Source: Nocardioides sp. GY 10127 (GTDB lineage Bacteria; Actinomycetota; Actinomycetes; Propionibacteriales; Nocardioidaceae). Taken from it: 64,000 nt of DNA. The notes beneath the pieces are model-generated. The model saw only the letters and a program-made list of their open reading frames with translations. It did not search any database and was not told the origin of the DNA. Positions 56,107 through 64,000 of the stretch are shown here, in pieces. The stretch lies in NCBI RefSeq assembly GCF_004919085.1, contig NZ_STGL01000003.1, positions 1-64,000 of the forward strand, written 5' to 3'. The translations under genes were made by a program, and so were the position numbers. Every line of letters begins with the position of its first letter. The stretch's first letter is position 1.

Positions 56107-56125
56107 CTAAGTTAGGCAAGCCTAC
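56107..56125. promoter_or_regulatory. DtxR/IdeR-type iron box
   Basis: CTAAGTTAGGCAAGCCTAC matches the 19-bp consensus TTAGGTTAGGCTAACCTAA at 14 positions. It lies 78 bp before the HugZ-like gene; a further TTAGGC (56097-56102) just upstream may be part of the promoter or a weak extra half-site. Confidence 0.75.
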
Positions 56126-56202
56126 CCATTGGACGACCCAGGTCGTCCCCCCGACAGCGCCGTCCCGGCCGCACCGTCGGGGCCACGACCCCGGAGGTCC
56201 CC

Positions 56203-56913
56203 ATGACCGAGGCCCGCAGCACCGACCGCGCCGACGCCCGTGCCGCGCGTGCCGTCCTCGCCGCTCCCGCGAGCGCCGCCCTCCGGGTCCAGGCCACCGT
56301 CCCGGAGAGCGCCGGTCGGCCGGTCGACCTCGCCGGGGTCTCCCTCGTCGACGACGCGGGCCGCCCCTCCCTGGTCTGCCCCGCCGACCACCCGCTCGCC
56401 GAGGCCGCGGCCGCCGGCGTCCCCGTCCGCCTGTGGCTCGCCGGCGCGGAGCCCGGCGACGGTGCCGGCGACAGTGCCGGGCCCGGCTCCGCCCCGCGCC
56501 TGGACCTGCTGGGCACCCTGACCGCCGGCTCGGACCTGGGCTCGCTGGTCAGCCTGCGGCTGACGCTCGAGCAGGCCCTGCTCCACCGCGATTCCGGGAC
56601 CACGAGCCTCGACCTCGCGACCTTCGCCGCGCCCGACCTCGGCCTGGACCCGGCGCTGCTGCGCCGCTGGTGCCAGCACGTGAACGAGGCGCACGGGGAC
56701 GTCCTGCGTCCCGTGGCCGCGCGCGCGGCCGGCCGGCCGCTGGCACGGATCATCGCCGCCCGGCTCACCGACCTGGACGGCGAGGGCGTCACCCTGGGCT
56801 GGATCGACCACGGCGGCGCGCACCAGCGGCGGATCTCCTTCGTCCTGCCCGCGGAGTCGGCCGAGGACCTCGGCCCCCTGCTCCGCGACGCGCTGGGGCT
56901 GGCCCTGCACTGA
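56203..56913 (+). CDS. HugZ-like DUF2470 protein, iron-regulated
   Basis: 236-aa protein. The C-terminal third is a clear DUF2470 domain ([54 protein letters not shown]), the part of HugZ-type heme oxygenases that follows the split beta-barrel. The N-terminal part (about 20-150) is compatible with a reduced PNPOx-like barrel ([29 protein letters not shown]). With the iron box upstream, a role in heme iron use is likely but not proven. ATG with GGAGG 6 nt upstream. Confidence 0.75.
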   Translation: MTEARSTDRADARAARAVLAAPASAALRVQATVPESAGRPVDLAGVSLVDDAGRPSLVCPADHPLAEAAAAGVPVRLWLAGAEPGDGAGDSAGPGSAPRLDLLGTLTAGSDLGSLVSLRLTLEQALLHRDSGTTSLDLATFAAPDLGLDPALLRRWCQHVNEAHGDVLRPVAARAAGRPLARIIAARLTDLDGEGVTLGWIDHGGAHQRRISFVLPAESAEDLGPLLRDALGLALH

Positions 56914-56979
56914 CGGCCCCCGTCCCCACCGCACCCGGGCTCCCACCCGGCTGCTGCGCCGGAGTCCTAGGGTGAGCCC

Positions 56980-57882
56980 GTGACCCCCGCCACCGCCGCC
57001 GCCCCGTTCACCGAGGTCGCCGATCGTGTCTGGGTCTCGCGCCGGGCGTGGTGGGACGTCAACGTCACCGTGGTGGCCGGGGAGCGCGGGCTCGTGGTGA
57101 TCGACACGCACGCCTCGGTGGCCGCCGGCCGGGCCCTCGTGGACGACGTCCGCGACCTCGCCCGAGCGACCGGGACCGGCGACGTGGTCGCCGTCGTCGC
57201 GACGCACGCCCACTTCGACCACGTCCTCGGCACCCCGGCGCTGCGCGACGCGTGGGGCGCCGACCTGCCCGTCCACGCCCACGAGGGCTGTGTGGAGGAG
57301 CTCCGCGCCTGGGCCTCCGACCCGGGACCCGCGCCTGAGGCGGCGAGCCCCCAGGGGTGGACGACGACGCAGGCCGACGTCGACGCGCTCGTCCTGCCCG
57401 ACCACGCGTTCTCGGCGGCGGGCTTCGTCGACCTGGGCGACCGCCTCGTCGAGCTGCTGCACCCCGGGCGCGGCCACACCGGCGGCGACCTCGTCGCGGT
57501 CGTCGCGGACGCGGACGTCGTGGTCGCCGGGGACCTCGTCGAGGAGTCCGGCCCGCCCGCGCTCGGTGCCGACAGCCACCCCCTCGAGTGGCCGCTCACG
57601 CTCGACGTCGTCCTCCCCCTGCTCGGCCGCGGGACGGTCGTGGTCCCCGGTCACGGCCTCCCCGTCGGGCGGGACTTCGTCGAGGAGCAGCGCGCCCAGC
57701 TGGGCATCCTGGCCGAGACCGTGCGCGACCTGGCCGGTCGCGGCGTCTCCGTGGAGGACGCCGTCCGGCACGAGGGGTGGGCCGGCAGCGAGCTGCCGTG
57801 GGCGCCCGAGGACCTGGGGGACGCCATCCGCCGGATCTACGAGCAGCTGCCCCGCAGCCAGAAGCGCCTGCCGCTGCTGTGA
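56980..57882 (+). CDS. metallo-beta-lactamase-fold hydrolase
   Basis: 300-aa MBL-fold enzyme with a complete two-metal site: THAHFDH (His76, His78, Asp80, His81), GRGHTGGD (His about 164), VVAGDLVEES (Asp) and VVPGHG (His). The sequence order resembles the B3/quinoprotein-relay and glyoxalase II-like groups. No signal peptide, so cytoplasmic. GTG start with TAGGGT (56968-56973) exactly 6 nt upstream and no SD, so probably leaderless. Substrate unknown. Confidence 0.88.
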   Translation: MTPATAAAPFTEVADRVWVSRRAWWDVNVTVVAGERGLVVIDTHASVAAGRALVDDVRDLARATGTGDVVAVVATHAHFDHVLGTPALRDAWGADLPVHAHEGCVEELRAWASDPGPAPEAASPQGWTTTQADVDALVLPDHAFSAAGFVDLGDRLVELLHPGRGHTGGDLVAVVADADVVVAGDLVEESGPPALGADSHPLEWPLTLDVVLPLLGRGTVVVPGHGLPVGRDFVEEQRAQLGILAETVRDLAGRGVSVEDAVRHEGWAGSELPWAPEDLGDAIRRIYEQLPRSQKRLPLL

Positions 57883-57940
57883 GCAGGACGCCTCGGCGTG
57901 CCTCGACGGGCCGCCGAGCCCGTCCACCTAGCCTGCTGCG

Positions 57941-58786
57941 GTGGCTGATCGATACGGCACCGACGTCCTCGCGGGCGACTGGAACGTCCCGAAGCGGGGA
58001 CGGGCGACGGAGACGCCGGCCGCCCTCGGCGAGGTCGTCGAGGAGGTGACCACCGACTTCTGCGGCGAGATCGTGGAGATCGACCGCGACCTCCACGTGC
58101 TCACGCTGGAGGACCGGCGCGGCACCCGGCGCACGTTCCCGCTGGGCGCGGGCTTCCTCCTCGAGGGTCGGCCCGTCGTCCTCACTCCCCCGGTGACCCG
58201 CCCCGGGCCGGAGAAGAAGACCCGCACCGCGTCCGGGTCGGTGGCCGTGCACGGCGCCAAGGCCCGGGTCGCGCGCGCCAGCCGCATCCTCGTCGAGGGC
58301 CGGCACGACGCCGAGCTCGTCGAGAAGGTGTGGGGTGACGACCTGCGGATCGAGGGCGTGGTCGTCGAGTTCCTCGGCGGCGTCGACGACCTCGTGGAGC
58401 ACCTGCGCGACGTCCGGCCCGGACCCGAGCGCAAGGTCGGGGTCCTCGTGGACCACCTCGTGCGCGGCTCGAAGGAGGCCCGGATCGCGGACGCCGTCGC
58501 GCGCTCGCCCATGGGCCCCCACGTGCTGGTGGTCGGTCACCCCTTCATCGACATCTGGCAGGCGGTGAAGCCGCAGCGGCTCGGGATCGGTGCCTGGCCG
58601 GACGTCCCCCGCGGCGAGGAGTGGAAGAAGGGGACGTGCCAGCGCCTCGGCTGGCCGCACCGCGGGCAGGCGGACATCGCCCGGGCGTGGAAGCACATCC
58701 TGGGCGGCGTCCGCGACTACCGCGACCTCGACCCCGCCCTGCTCGGCCGCGTCGAGGAGCTCATCGACTTCGTCACGGCACCCTGA
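57941..58786 (+). CDS. DUF3097 family protein
   Basis: 281-aa protein of the actinobacterial DUF3097 family: N-terminal DRYGTDVLAGDWNVPKRGR, a small beta domain (FCGEIVEIDRDLHVLTLEDR), and a C-terminal domain with ILVEGRHDAELVEKVWGDDL and KVGVLVDHLVRGSKEAR, then GHPFIDIWQAVKP. The VEG-x-D and downstream D/H pattern resembles a TOPRIM nucleotidyl fold, which suggests nucleic-acid work; this is my inference. Conserved between hrcA and hemW in actinobacteria. GTG with TAGCCT 6 nt upstream. Confidence 0.85.
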   Translation: MADRYGTDVLAGDWNVPKRGRATETPAALGEVVEEVTTDFCGEIVEIDRDLHVLTLEDRRGTRRTFPLGAGFLLEGRPVVLTPPVTRPGPEKKTRTASGSVAVHGAKARVARASRILVEGRHDAELVEKVWGDDLRIEGVVVEFLGGVDDLVEHLRDVRPGPERKVGVLVDHLVRGSKEARIADAVARSPMGPHVLVVGHPFIDIWQAVKPQRLGIGAWPDVPRGEEWKKGTCQRLGWPHRGQADIARAWKHILGGVRDYRDLDPALLGRVEELIDFVTAP

Positions 58787-58936
58787 TCTCACGCCCGGAG
58801 CCACGCCTTGGCCCGCGCCCGGACCCGCGCCCTGGCCAGGGGCGGGACCAGGGCGATCCCGGAGGCGCCCGGCCGCGCGGATGACTAGTGTCGGGGCCAG
58901 CACGACACCGGACCACGCCGCCAGGAGCGAACCGTC

Positions 58937-59422
58937 ATGACGCAGTACCCGCAGGACCCGCAGGACCCGCAGCACCCCCAGGAGCCGCACGACAACCAGG
59001 GGCAGGCCTCCTACCAGCCCCCCGCTCCGCCGCCCCCGGGGCAGCCCCCGTACGGCTACGCGGCCCCCGGCCCGGCGCCGATGTCCCCCGCCGACGAGAC
59101 CACCTGGGCCTGCGGCGCCCACTGGAGCGCGCTGGTCGGGTCCGTCATCGGCGGGTTCGCCTTCCTCGGGCCGCTGCTCGTGCTGCTCGTCAAGGGCAAC
59201 GCGTCGCCGACGGTCCGCGCCCACGCCGTGGAGTCGCTCAACTTCCAGCTGTCGATGCTGATCTACGGGATCGTCTCGGTCGTGCTGATGTTCGTCCTCG
59301 TCGGCTTCATCCTGCTGCCGGTCGTCGGGATCGCGTGGCTCGTGCTCACGATCATGGGCACCGTGAAGTCCGCGAACGGCGAGTTCTACCGCTACCCCCT
59401 CACCATCCGGATGGTCAGCTGA
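58937..59422 (+). CDS. DUF4870 membrane protein
   Basis: 161 aa. Pro/Gln-rich cytoplasmic N-terminus with QDP/QHP/QEP repeats and a PPAPPPPGQPP stretch (about 1-50), then a DUF4870 (Tic20-like) domain with three to four hydrophobic helices (WSALVGSVIGGFAFLGPLLV, then IYGIVSVVLMFVLVGFILLP) and the family motif VRAHAVESLNFQLSM. Function unknown. ATG with AGGAG about 10 nt upstream; -10-like TAGTGT at 58886-58891 gives a short 5' leader. Confidence 0.87.
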   Translation: MTQYPQDPQDPQHPQEPHDNQGQASYQPPAPPPPGQPPYGYAAPGPAPMSPADETTWACGAHWSALVGSVIGGFAFLGPLLVLLVKGNASPTVRAHAVESLNFQLSMLIYGIVSVVLMFVLVGFILLPVVGIAWLVLTIMGTVKSANGEFYRYPLTIRMVS

Positions 59423-59488
59423 GGGACCGCCGCGTGGCCGGCCACCGGCCGGCCGGGCAGCAGGTCAAGCAGTAGGCCCGCCTGCAGG

Positions 59489-60712
59489 TCAGGGCAGCAG
59501 GTCGCGCACGACGGCGTCCGCCACGAGGCGGGCGCCGTCGGTGATCCGCAGCCGGTCGCCCGCCCGCTCCACCAGGCCCCGGGCCTCCAGCCCGGGCACG
59601 GCCGCCAGGCCCGCCTCGTCCAGGACGTCGAGCGGCATCCCGTCGCGCAGGCGCAGCTCCAGCAGCACCCGCTCCACGCGGCGGTCCTCCGCCGAGAGCA
59701 CCTCCCGCGCCAGCGCCGGGCTGGCCCCGGACGCGATCCGCTGCGCGTAGGCGGCGGGGTGCTTGACGTTCCACCAGCGGGTGCCGCCGACGTGGCTGTG
59801 CGCGCCGGGGCCCACGCCCCACCAGTCCGCGCCCGTCCAGTACAGGACGTTGTGGCGGCAGCGGGTCTCCTCGCTGCGTGACCAGTTGCTGACCTCGTAC
59901 CAGCGCAGCCCGGCGGCCACGAGCCGGGAGTCGGCCGCCGCGTACTTGTCCGCGAGGTCGTCCTCGTCCGGCATCGGCAGCTCGCCGCGGCGCACGCGCC
60001 GGGCCAGGGCGGTGCCGTCCTCCACGATGAGCGAGTAGGCCGAGACGTGGTCGGGCTCGCAGGCCAGCGCCGCGTCGACCGAGGTCTCCCAGTCCGCGAG
60101 CGTCTCGCCCGGGGTGCCGTAGATGAGGTCGAGGCTGACCTGGCCGAGACCGGCCTCGCGGGCCCAGCGGACGACGTCGGGCACGCGGCGGGGGTCGTGG
60201 GTCCGGTCGAGCACGGCCAGGACGTGGGAGACCTGGCTCTGCATGCCGAAGCTGATCCGGTTGACGCCCACCTCGGCCAGCCGCGCCAGGGCGGCGGCGT
60301 CGACGGAGTCGGGGTTGGACTCGGTCGTCACCTCGGCGTCCGGCGCGAGCCCGAACTCCTGCCGCGCGGCCTCGATCACGGAGCCCAGGTCGTCGGGGCT
60401 CAGCAGCGTCGGCGTGCCGCCGCCGAAGAAGATCGTGTCGACGGGCAGGTCCACGTCGCCGAGCACCTGCCTCGCCCGCCGCACCTCCGCGACGGCGGCG
60501 GCCGCGTAGGTGTCGCGCGAGGCGCCGGGCACGCCCTGGGGGCCGAGCTCCGTGGCGGTGTAGGTGTTGAAGTCGCAGTAGCCGCAGCGCACCGTGCAGA
60601 ACGGCACGTGGACGTACAGCCCGAACGGGCGCGTGCCGAGTCCGGCGAGGGCCGAGGCCGGGAGCGCGCCGTCGTCGGGGGCGGGCTCGCCGTCGGGGAG
60701 GGAGGAGGGCAC
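59489..60712 (-). CDS. hemW: radical SAM heme chaperone HemW
   Basis: 407-aa radical SAM protein of the coproporphyrinogen III oxidase-like family, now seen as a heme chaperone. CTVRCGYCDF gives the CxxxCxxC cluster site; IFFGGGTPTLL, VTTESNPDSV, NRISFGMQS and DLIYGTPGET follow in normal order; the HemN C-terminal domain is winged-helix-like. The HemW-type fourth position (Phe, after CGYCD) fits. GTG start with GAGGAT 6 nt upstream. Next to the acyl-CoA ligase gene on the same strand. Confidence 0.94.
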   Translation of the reverse strand: MPSSLPDGEPAPDDGALPASALAGLGTRPFGLYVHVPFCTVRCGYCDFNTYTATELGPQGVPGASRDTYAAAAVAEVRRARQVLGDVDLPVDTIFFGGGTPTLLSPDDLGSVIEAARQEFGLAPDAEVTTESNPDSVDAAALARLAEVGVNRISFGMQSQVSHVLAVLDRTHDPRRVPDVVRWAREAGLGQVSLDLIYGTPGETLADWETSVDAALACEPDHVSAYSLIVEDGTALARRVRRGELPMPDEDDLADKYAAADSRLVAAGLRWYEVSNWSRSEETRCRHNVLYWTGADWWGVGPGAHSHVGGTRWWNVKHPAAYAQRIASGASPALAREVLSAEDRRVERVLLELRLRDGMPLDVLDEAGLAAVPGLEARGLVERAGDRLRITDGARLVADAVVRDLLP

Positions 60713-60803
60713 GTCCCCATCCTCCCTCCCCGCGACGGCGGGGCCCGATTCGCCGAGACCCGATTCGCCCAGACCCGACGTGCCGAGCAGCGCCCGGGAG
60801 CGC

Positions 60804-62633
60804 TCAGGCGTAGAAGGCGTCGATCCGCTCGTGGTTGTGCTCCTCCACGACCGCCCGCTTCACCTTCATGGACGGCGTGAGCTCACCGGACTCGATGGAC
60901 AGGTCTGCCGGCAGGATCTCCCACTTCTTGATGGTCTCCCACCGGTTGAGGCGGCCGTTGACCTCCTCGACGTACCCGGCGACCATCGCCCGCACCGGCT
61001 CGGACGCGACCACCTCGGCGTAGGGCCGCCCCGCCATGCCGTTCTCCTCGGCCCAGGTCGCCATGGCGTCCGGGTCGAGGGTGATGAGGGCGACGCAGTA
61101 GTTGCGCTCGTTGCCGAAGACGAGGAACTGGCTGGCGTACGGGCAGACCGCCTTGAACTTCGACTCGATCGCGGCGGGCGCGATGTACTTCCCGCCGGAG
61201 GTCTTGAACAGCTCCTTGATGCGCCCGGTGATCGTCAGGTACCCGTCCTCGTCGAGGCTCCCCTTGTCGCCGGTGCGCAGCCACCCGTCCTCGGTGAAGG
61301 CGGCGGCCGTCTCCTCGGGCAGGTTGTGGTATCCGGCCATGACGTGCGGGCCCTGGAGCTGGACCTCGTCGCCCTCCCCGATGCGGATGCGGGAGCCGGG
61401 CATGGCGGGGCCGACCGTGCCCATCTTGTAGAGGTCGGGGTGGTTCACCGCGGCGCCGGCGGCGTTCTCCGTCATGCCGTAGCCCTCGAGGATGAGGATG
61501 CCGGCGGCGTGGAACCACGTGCCGATCTCGGCGTTGAGCGCGGCGGAGCCGGAGATGAAGAACCGGACGCGTCCGCCGAACCGGGCCCGCACCTTGCTGA
61601 ACACCAGCTTGTCGAACAGCGCGTGCTGGACCTTGAGCGGCAGCGGCACCGACTTCCCGGCGGCCCGCAGCCGGTCGACCTCGAGGCCGACCTTGAACGC
61701 CTGGTCGAAGAGCGCCTTCTTCGCGCCGCCCTCGCTCGCGGTCATGGTCTGGATGCGCCCGTAGGCCTTCTCGAAGATCCGCGGCGCCGCGCCCATGAAC
61801 GTGGGGCGGACGACCGCGAGGTTGTCGATGATCCGCTCGACCCGGCCGTCCACCGCGGTGGGGAAGCCGATGGCGAGCTGCGTCGAGAGCAGCACCTTGC
61901 CGAAGGAGTGCGCCATCGGGAGCCAGAGGAACTGGAGGTCGTCGAGGGACAGGATGTCCTGCGCCTTGATCGACTCGCCCTCGAACACCCAGGCCCTGTG
62001 CAGCAGCCGGACGCCCTTGGGCCGCCCGGTGGTGCCCGAGGTGTAGATGAGGGTCGCCAGCTGGTCCTGCGTGATCGTCTTCGCCGTCTGCTCGAGGACG
62101 TCCGGGTGCTCCGCCAGGTAGGCGGTGCCCCGCTCGGCGAGCTCGTCCATCGTGAGGACCCAGCCCTCGTCCCCGGCCGCGACGGCGCCGTCGATCAGCA
62201 CGACCGCGCGCAGCTGCGGCAGCTCGGCGCGGTGCTCGCGGAGCTTCGCCACCTGGCCCTCGTCCTCCGCGAACACGACCTGGCACGCGGAGTCACCGAC
62301 GATGAAGGCGGTGTCCTCGCTGTTCGTGGAGGGGTAGACGGTGGTGGTCGCCGCGGCCGAGCACATGACCGCCAGGTCGGCGAGGATCCACTCGTAGCGG
62401 GTGGAGCAGGCGATGCCGACCCGCTGCTCGTGCTCGACCCCGAGGGCCATGAGGCCGGCGGCGAGGGCGCCCACCCGGTCTCCGGCCTGCTTCCAGGTCA
62501 CGGACTCCCAGGCCTCCCCCACGGGGAACCGGTAGGCCTCGCGGTCCGGGGTCGCGCTGACGCGGTCCCAGAACTGCACGGCGACGTTGGCGGGCAGGTG
62601 GTCGACGAAGGCCGTGTCCGGGTTGATCGGCAT
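60804..62633 (-). CDS. long-chain fatty-acid-CoA ligase
   Basis: 609-aa ANL-family acyl-CoA synthetase activating fatty acids via acyl-AMP. Core motif YTSGTTGRPKG, then WLPMAHSFGKVL, GYGMTENAAG, WLRTGDKG and GRIKELFKTSGGKYIAP, and C-terminal Lys in PSMKVKRAVV. The full-length FadD15/AcsL-like form without signal. ATG with GAGGAG 9 nt upstream. Likely feeds beta-oxidation or membrane lipid remodelling, which would fit the 10-methyl fatty acid genes elsewhere in the window; no direct link in the sequence. Confidence 0.94.
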   Translation of the reverse strand: MPINPDTAFVDHLPANVAVQFWDRVSATPDREAYRFPVGEAWESVTWKQAGDRVGALAAGLMALGVEHEQRVGIACSTRYEWILADLAVMCSAAATTTVYPSTNSEDTAFIVGDSACQVVFAEDEGQVAKLREHRAELPQLRAVVLIDGAVAAGDEGWVLTMDELAERGTAYLAEHPDVLEQTAKTITQDQLATLIYTSGTTGRPKGVRLLHRAWVFEGESIKAQDILSLDDLQFLWLPMAHSFGKVLLSTQLAIGFPTAVDGRVERIIDNLAVVRPTFMGAAPRIFEKAYGRIQTMTASEGGAKKALFDQAFKVGLEVDRLRAAGKSVPLPLKVQHALFDKLVFSKVRARFGGRVRFFISGSAALNAEIGTWFHAAGILILEGYGMTENAAGAAVNHPDLYKMGTVGPAMPGSRIRIGEGDEVQLQGPHVMAGYHNLPEETAAAFTEDGWLRTGDKGSLDEDGYLTITGRIKELFKTSGGKYIAPAAIESKFKAVCPYASQFLVFGNERNYCVALITLDPDAMATWAEENGMAGRPYAEVVASEPVRAMVAGYVEEVNGRLNRWETIKKWEILPADLSIESGELTPSMKVKRAVVEEHNHERIDAFYA

Positions 62634-62823
62634 GGCGGGAGCTCCTCGGGCTCGGGGGCGCAGGGTCGGTCCAGCGTGACCGCACCCCTGTGTGCGGCCA
62701 CGTGGCGCAGATCACTCTATCTACTGATGGGTAGGTCCGCCTCCCCCGTGCCGCCGTCCGCGGGTCGGCACCCCTCCCAGGTCTGGAGGAGGCGGGGCCG
62801 GAGGCGGCAGGGCTCGAGGCGGC

Positions 62824-63486
62824 TCAGCGCTGCGCAGCGACCGCTCGGCGGCGCAGGTCCGGGTGGAGGTCCGGGACGTCGAGCAGCTCACCGAGCCACT
62901 CGGGCCGGGTCGTGGCCGCCTGGAACGCCCTCGCCAGCGTCACGCCGTGCCCGGGCCGGTGCAGGACGCGCACCTCGTCGCCGGCCCGCACCGGGCCTTC
63001 CGCGAGGACCCGCAGGTAGGCGCCCGGGCGGCCGTGCTCGGTGTAGCGCCGCACCCAGCCCCGTGCGTCCAGCCCGCAGTGCCCGACCCAGCCGGCGAAC
63101 ACCGAGCACGGGGTCCGCGGGAGGCGCACCTCCACCACGGCGTCCCCGATGCCCCAGCGCTCGCCCAGCTCGGCGTCGTCGACGGCCAGGCCGTCGATCG
63201 TGAGGTTCTCCCCCAGCTGACCGTCCGGCAGGTCCGCCTCCAGGACGCCGGACCAGTGGTCGAGCTCGGCGCGCGAGACCGCGTAGACCGCCTTGTCCGG
63301 GCCCCCGTGGTGCGTGGTGTTGACGACCTCGTCGCCCTCCAGCCCGAGCCGGTGCAGGTGCACCGGGCCGGTGACCGGGGACTTGTCGATGGCCGAGCGG
63401 CCGCCGCCGGCGAAGGTGACCTCGCGGGCGTGGCCGACGTTGACGGACCGGACGGACGGGCCGGGAGCCGCGGCGTGGGGCGTCAT
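62824..63486 (-). CDS. MOSC-domain protein (YiiM-like)
   Basis: 220-aa MOSC protein: SVNVGHAREVTFAGGGRSAI, GLEGDEVVNTTHHGGPDKAV, LGENLTIDGL, RTPCSVFAGW with the conserved Cys, and VRAGDEVRVLHRP. MOSC domains bind molybdenum cofactor sulphur; YiiM-type enzymes reduce N-hydroxylated compounds with partner reductases. ATG 63486 starts it; CATGCT is 6 nt upstream, no SD. Partner not in window. Confidence 0.9.
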   Translation of the reverse strand: MTPHAAAPGPSVRSVNVGHAREVTFAGGGRSAIDKSPVTGPVHLHRLGLEGDEVVNTTHHGGPDKAVYAVSRAELDHWSGVLEADLPDGQLGENLTIDGLAVDDAELGERWGIGDAVVEVRLPRTPCSVFAGWVGHCGLDARGWVRRYTEHGRPGAYLRVLAEGPVRAGDEVRVLHRPGHGVTLARAFQAATTRPEWLGELLDVPDLHPDLRRRAVAAQR

Positions 63487-63696
63487 GGCCCGAGCATGCC
63501 ACCGCACCCGGGGCGGCCTCCACGAGAGACGGCCTCCACCGGGTGCGGGGCTCCCTCCGGGCACGGGCAGGGGCCGCGGGGGTTGCGGGACGTCGGCCCG
63601 ACCGCCGATCGCCCCGGACGGGCCTCCCGCTCGGGAGAGGTGGGCGGGAGGCCCTGCCAGGCTGCCTGTGCCGCTCGGACCGGGGTCCGGCGAGGA

Positions 63697-64000
63697 TCAG
63701 GGCAGCATCACGTGCCCGCCCTTCATCTTCCAGAGGAAGTACTTCTCGAACCCGAGCTTCATCAGGTGCGCCTGCGGGCCGGGGATCAGCACCCCGTGCT
63801 TGCGCGGAGGCAGCATCTTGTCGGCGAGGATGATGACGCCGTTGTTGCCGGCGTCCATCACGCACACGGCCTTGATGTCGCCGAAGGCCTTCTCCTCGCT
63901 GGGGGTCTCCCCCTTCACCTGCGCGGCGATGTTGCGCGCCGCTGTGTGCGCCATCGCCTCGGTCGGGAACCCCGTCTTGGGGATGCCCACCGGCGTCGGC
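63697..64000 (-). CDS. FAD-dependent oxidoreductase (SQR-like), C-terminal fragment
   Basis: Partial gene cut by the window end; the visible 100 residues are its C-terminus. VGIPKTGFPTEAMAHTAARN and CVMDAGNNGVIILADKMLPP, followed by KLGFEKYFLWKMKGGHV, match the C-terminal part of sulfide:quinone oxidoreductase-type flavoproteins (FAD/pyridine nucleotide-disulfide family), including the membrane-facing FEKYFLWKMK helix. The start and catalytic cysteines lie beyond 64000, so the exact activity cannot be confirmed. Confidence 0.8.
   Translation of the reverse strand, partial: PTPVGIPKTGFPTEAMAHTAARNIAAQVKGETPSEEKAFGDIKAVCVMDAGNNGVIILADKMLPPRKHGVLIPGPQAHLMKLGFEKYFLWKMKGGHVMLP

Noticed and set aside
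55928..56119. 64-residue N-terminal extension of HrcA
   Set aside because: Would translate through CIRCE and the promoter; the HrcA family starts at the VIQEERR region, and GTG 55927 has an SD.

Overview
This window is chromosomal DNA from a very GC-rich (about 72-75% by eye) actinobacterium. Evidence: a strong G/C preference at third codon positions, many GTG starts, and a housekeeping gene order typical of Actinobacteria (hemW, DUF3097, hrcA, dnaJ, rsmE, HIT, phoH, ybeY, CBS/CorC protein, cytidine-deaminase-like, era, leuA, recO, uppS, zur, glyS, dusB, dgt, dnaG). A chemoreceptor behind a FliA-type promoter suggests a motile organism. Two septum-formation-family proteins and a predicted 10-methyl fatty acid pathway also fit an actinobacterium. 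Genus cannot be fixed from the sequence. I see no prophage, insertion sequence, CRISPR array or integrated plasmid; this is core genome with some accessory genes.

Layout. 0-12 kb: FMN 2-hydroxyacid oxidase and tyrS; a 1,102-aa hybrid histidine kinase ending in an HPt domain; two small uncharacterised proteins; a Zn-alcohol dehydrogenase coupled to a TetR regulator, with twin palindromes upstream; a solitary beta-class DNA methyltransferase; a chemoreceptor. 11.7-23.2 kb: tRNA (CAT), tRNA-Asn, a small conserved gene, dnaG, a D-2-hydroxyacid dehydrogenase, dgt, a secreted SH3/M15-like protein, dusB, a small inositol-phosphatase-like protein, a membrane protein, a lipoprotein, glyS and a monooxygenase-fold protein. 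23.2-26.7 kb: a complete zinc-uptake operon znuA-znuC-znuB-zur under two Zur boxes. 26.7-34 kb: gntK, uppS, recO, a MASE1/PAS histidine kinase, and leuA preceded by a leucine-rich leader peptide.

34-41 kb: an orphan LuxR-type regulator, a coupled pair of membrane glycosyltransferases (processive GT2 with a long coiled-coil tail, plus a GT-C protein) and tandem septum-formation proteins; this is the most accessory-looking part. 41-51 kb: era, a siderophore-interacting protein, a tmsA/tmsB-like pair, an APC permease, and the cytidine-deaminase-like/CorC/ybeY/phoH operon. 51-64 kb: HIT protein, a GerMN/Gmad2 lipoprotein, rsmE-dnaJ-hrcA with a CIRCE operator, a HugZ-like DUF2470 gene behind a DtxR-type iron box, an MBL hydrolase, DUF3097, DUF4870, hemW, a long-chain acyl-CoA ligase, a MOSC protein and the C-terminal part of an SQR-like flavoprotein cut by the window edge.

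The strongest window-wide signal is leaderless expression. At least 13 genes have TANNNT exactly 6-8 nt before their GTG/ATG and no useful Shine-Dalgarno sequence, and about eight more have a near match. This pattern decides many of the start codons chosen here. Metal and stress control can be read directly from operators (Zur, DtxR, CIRCE).
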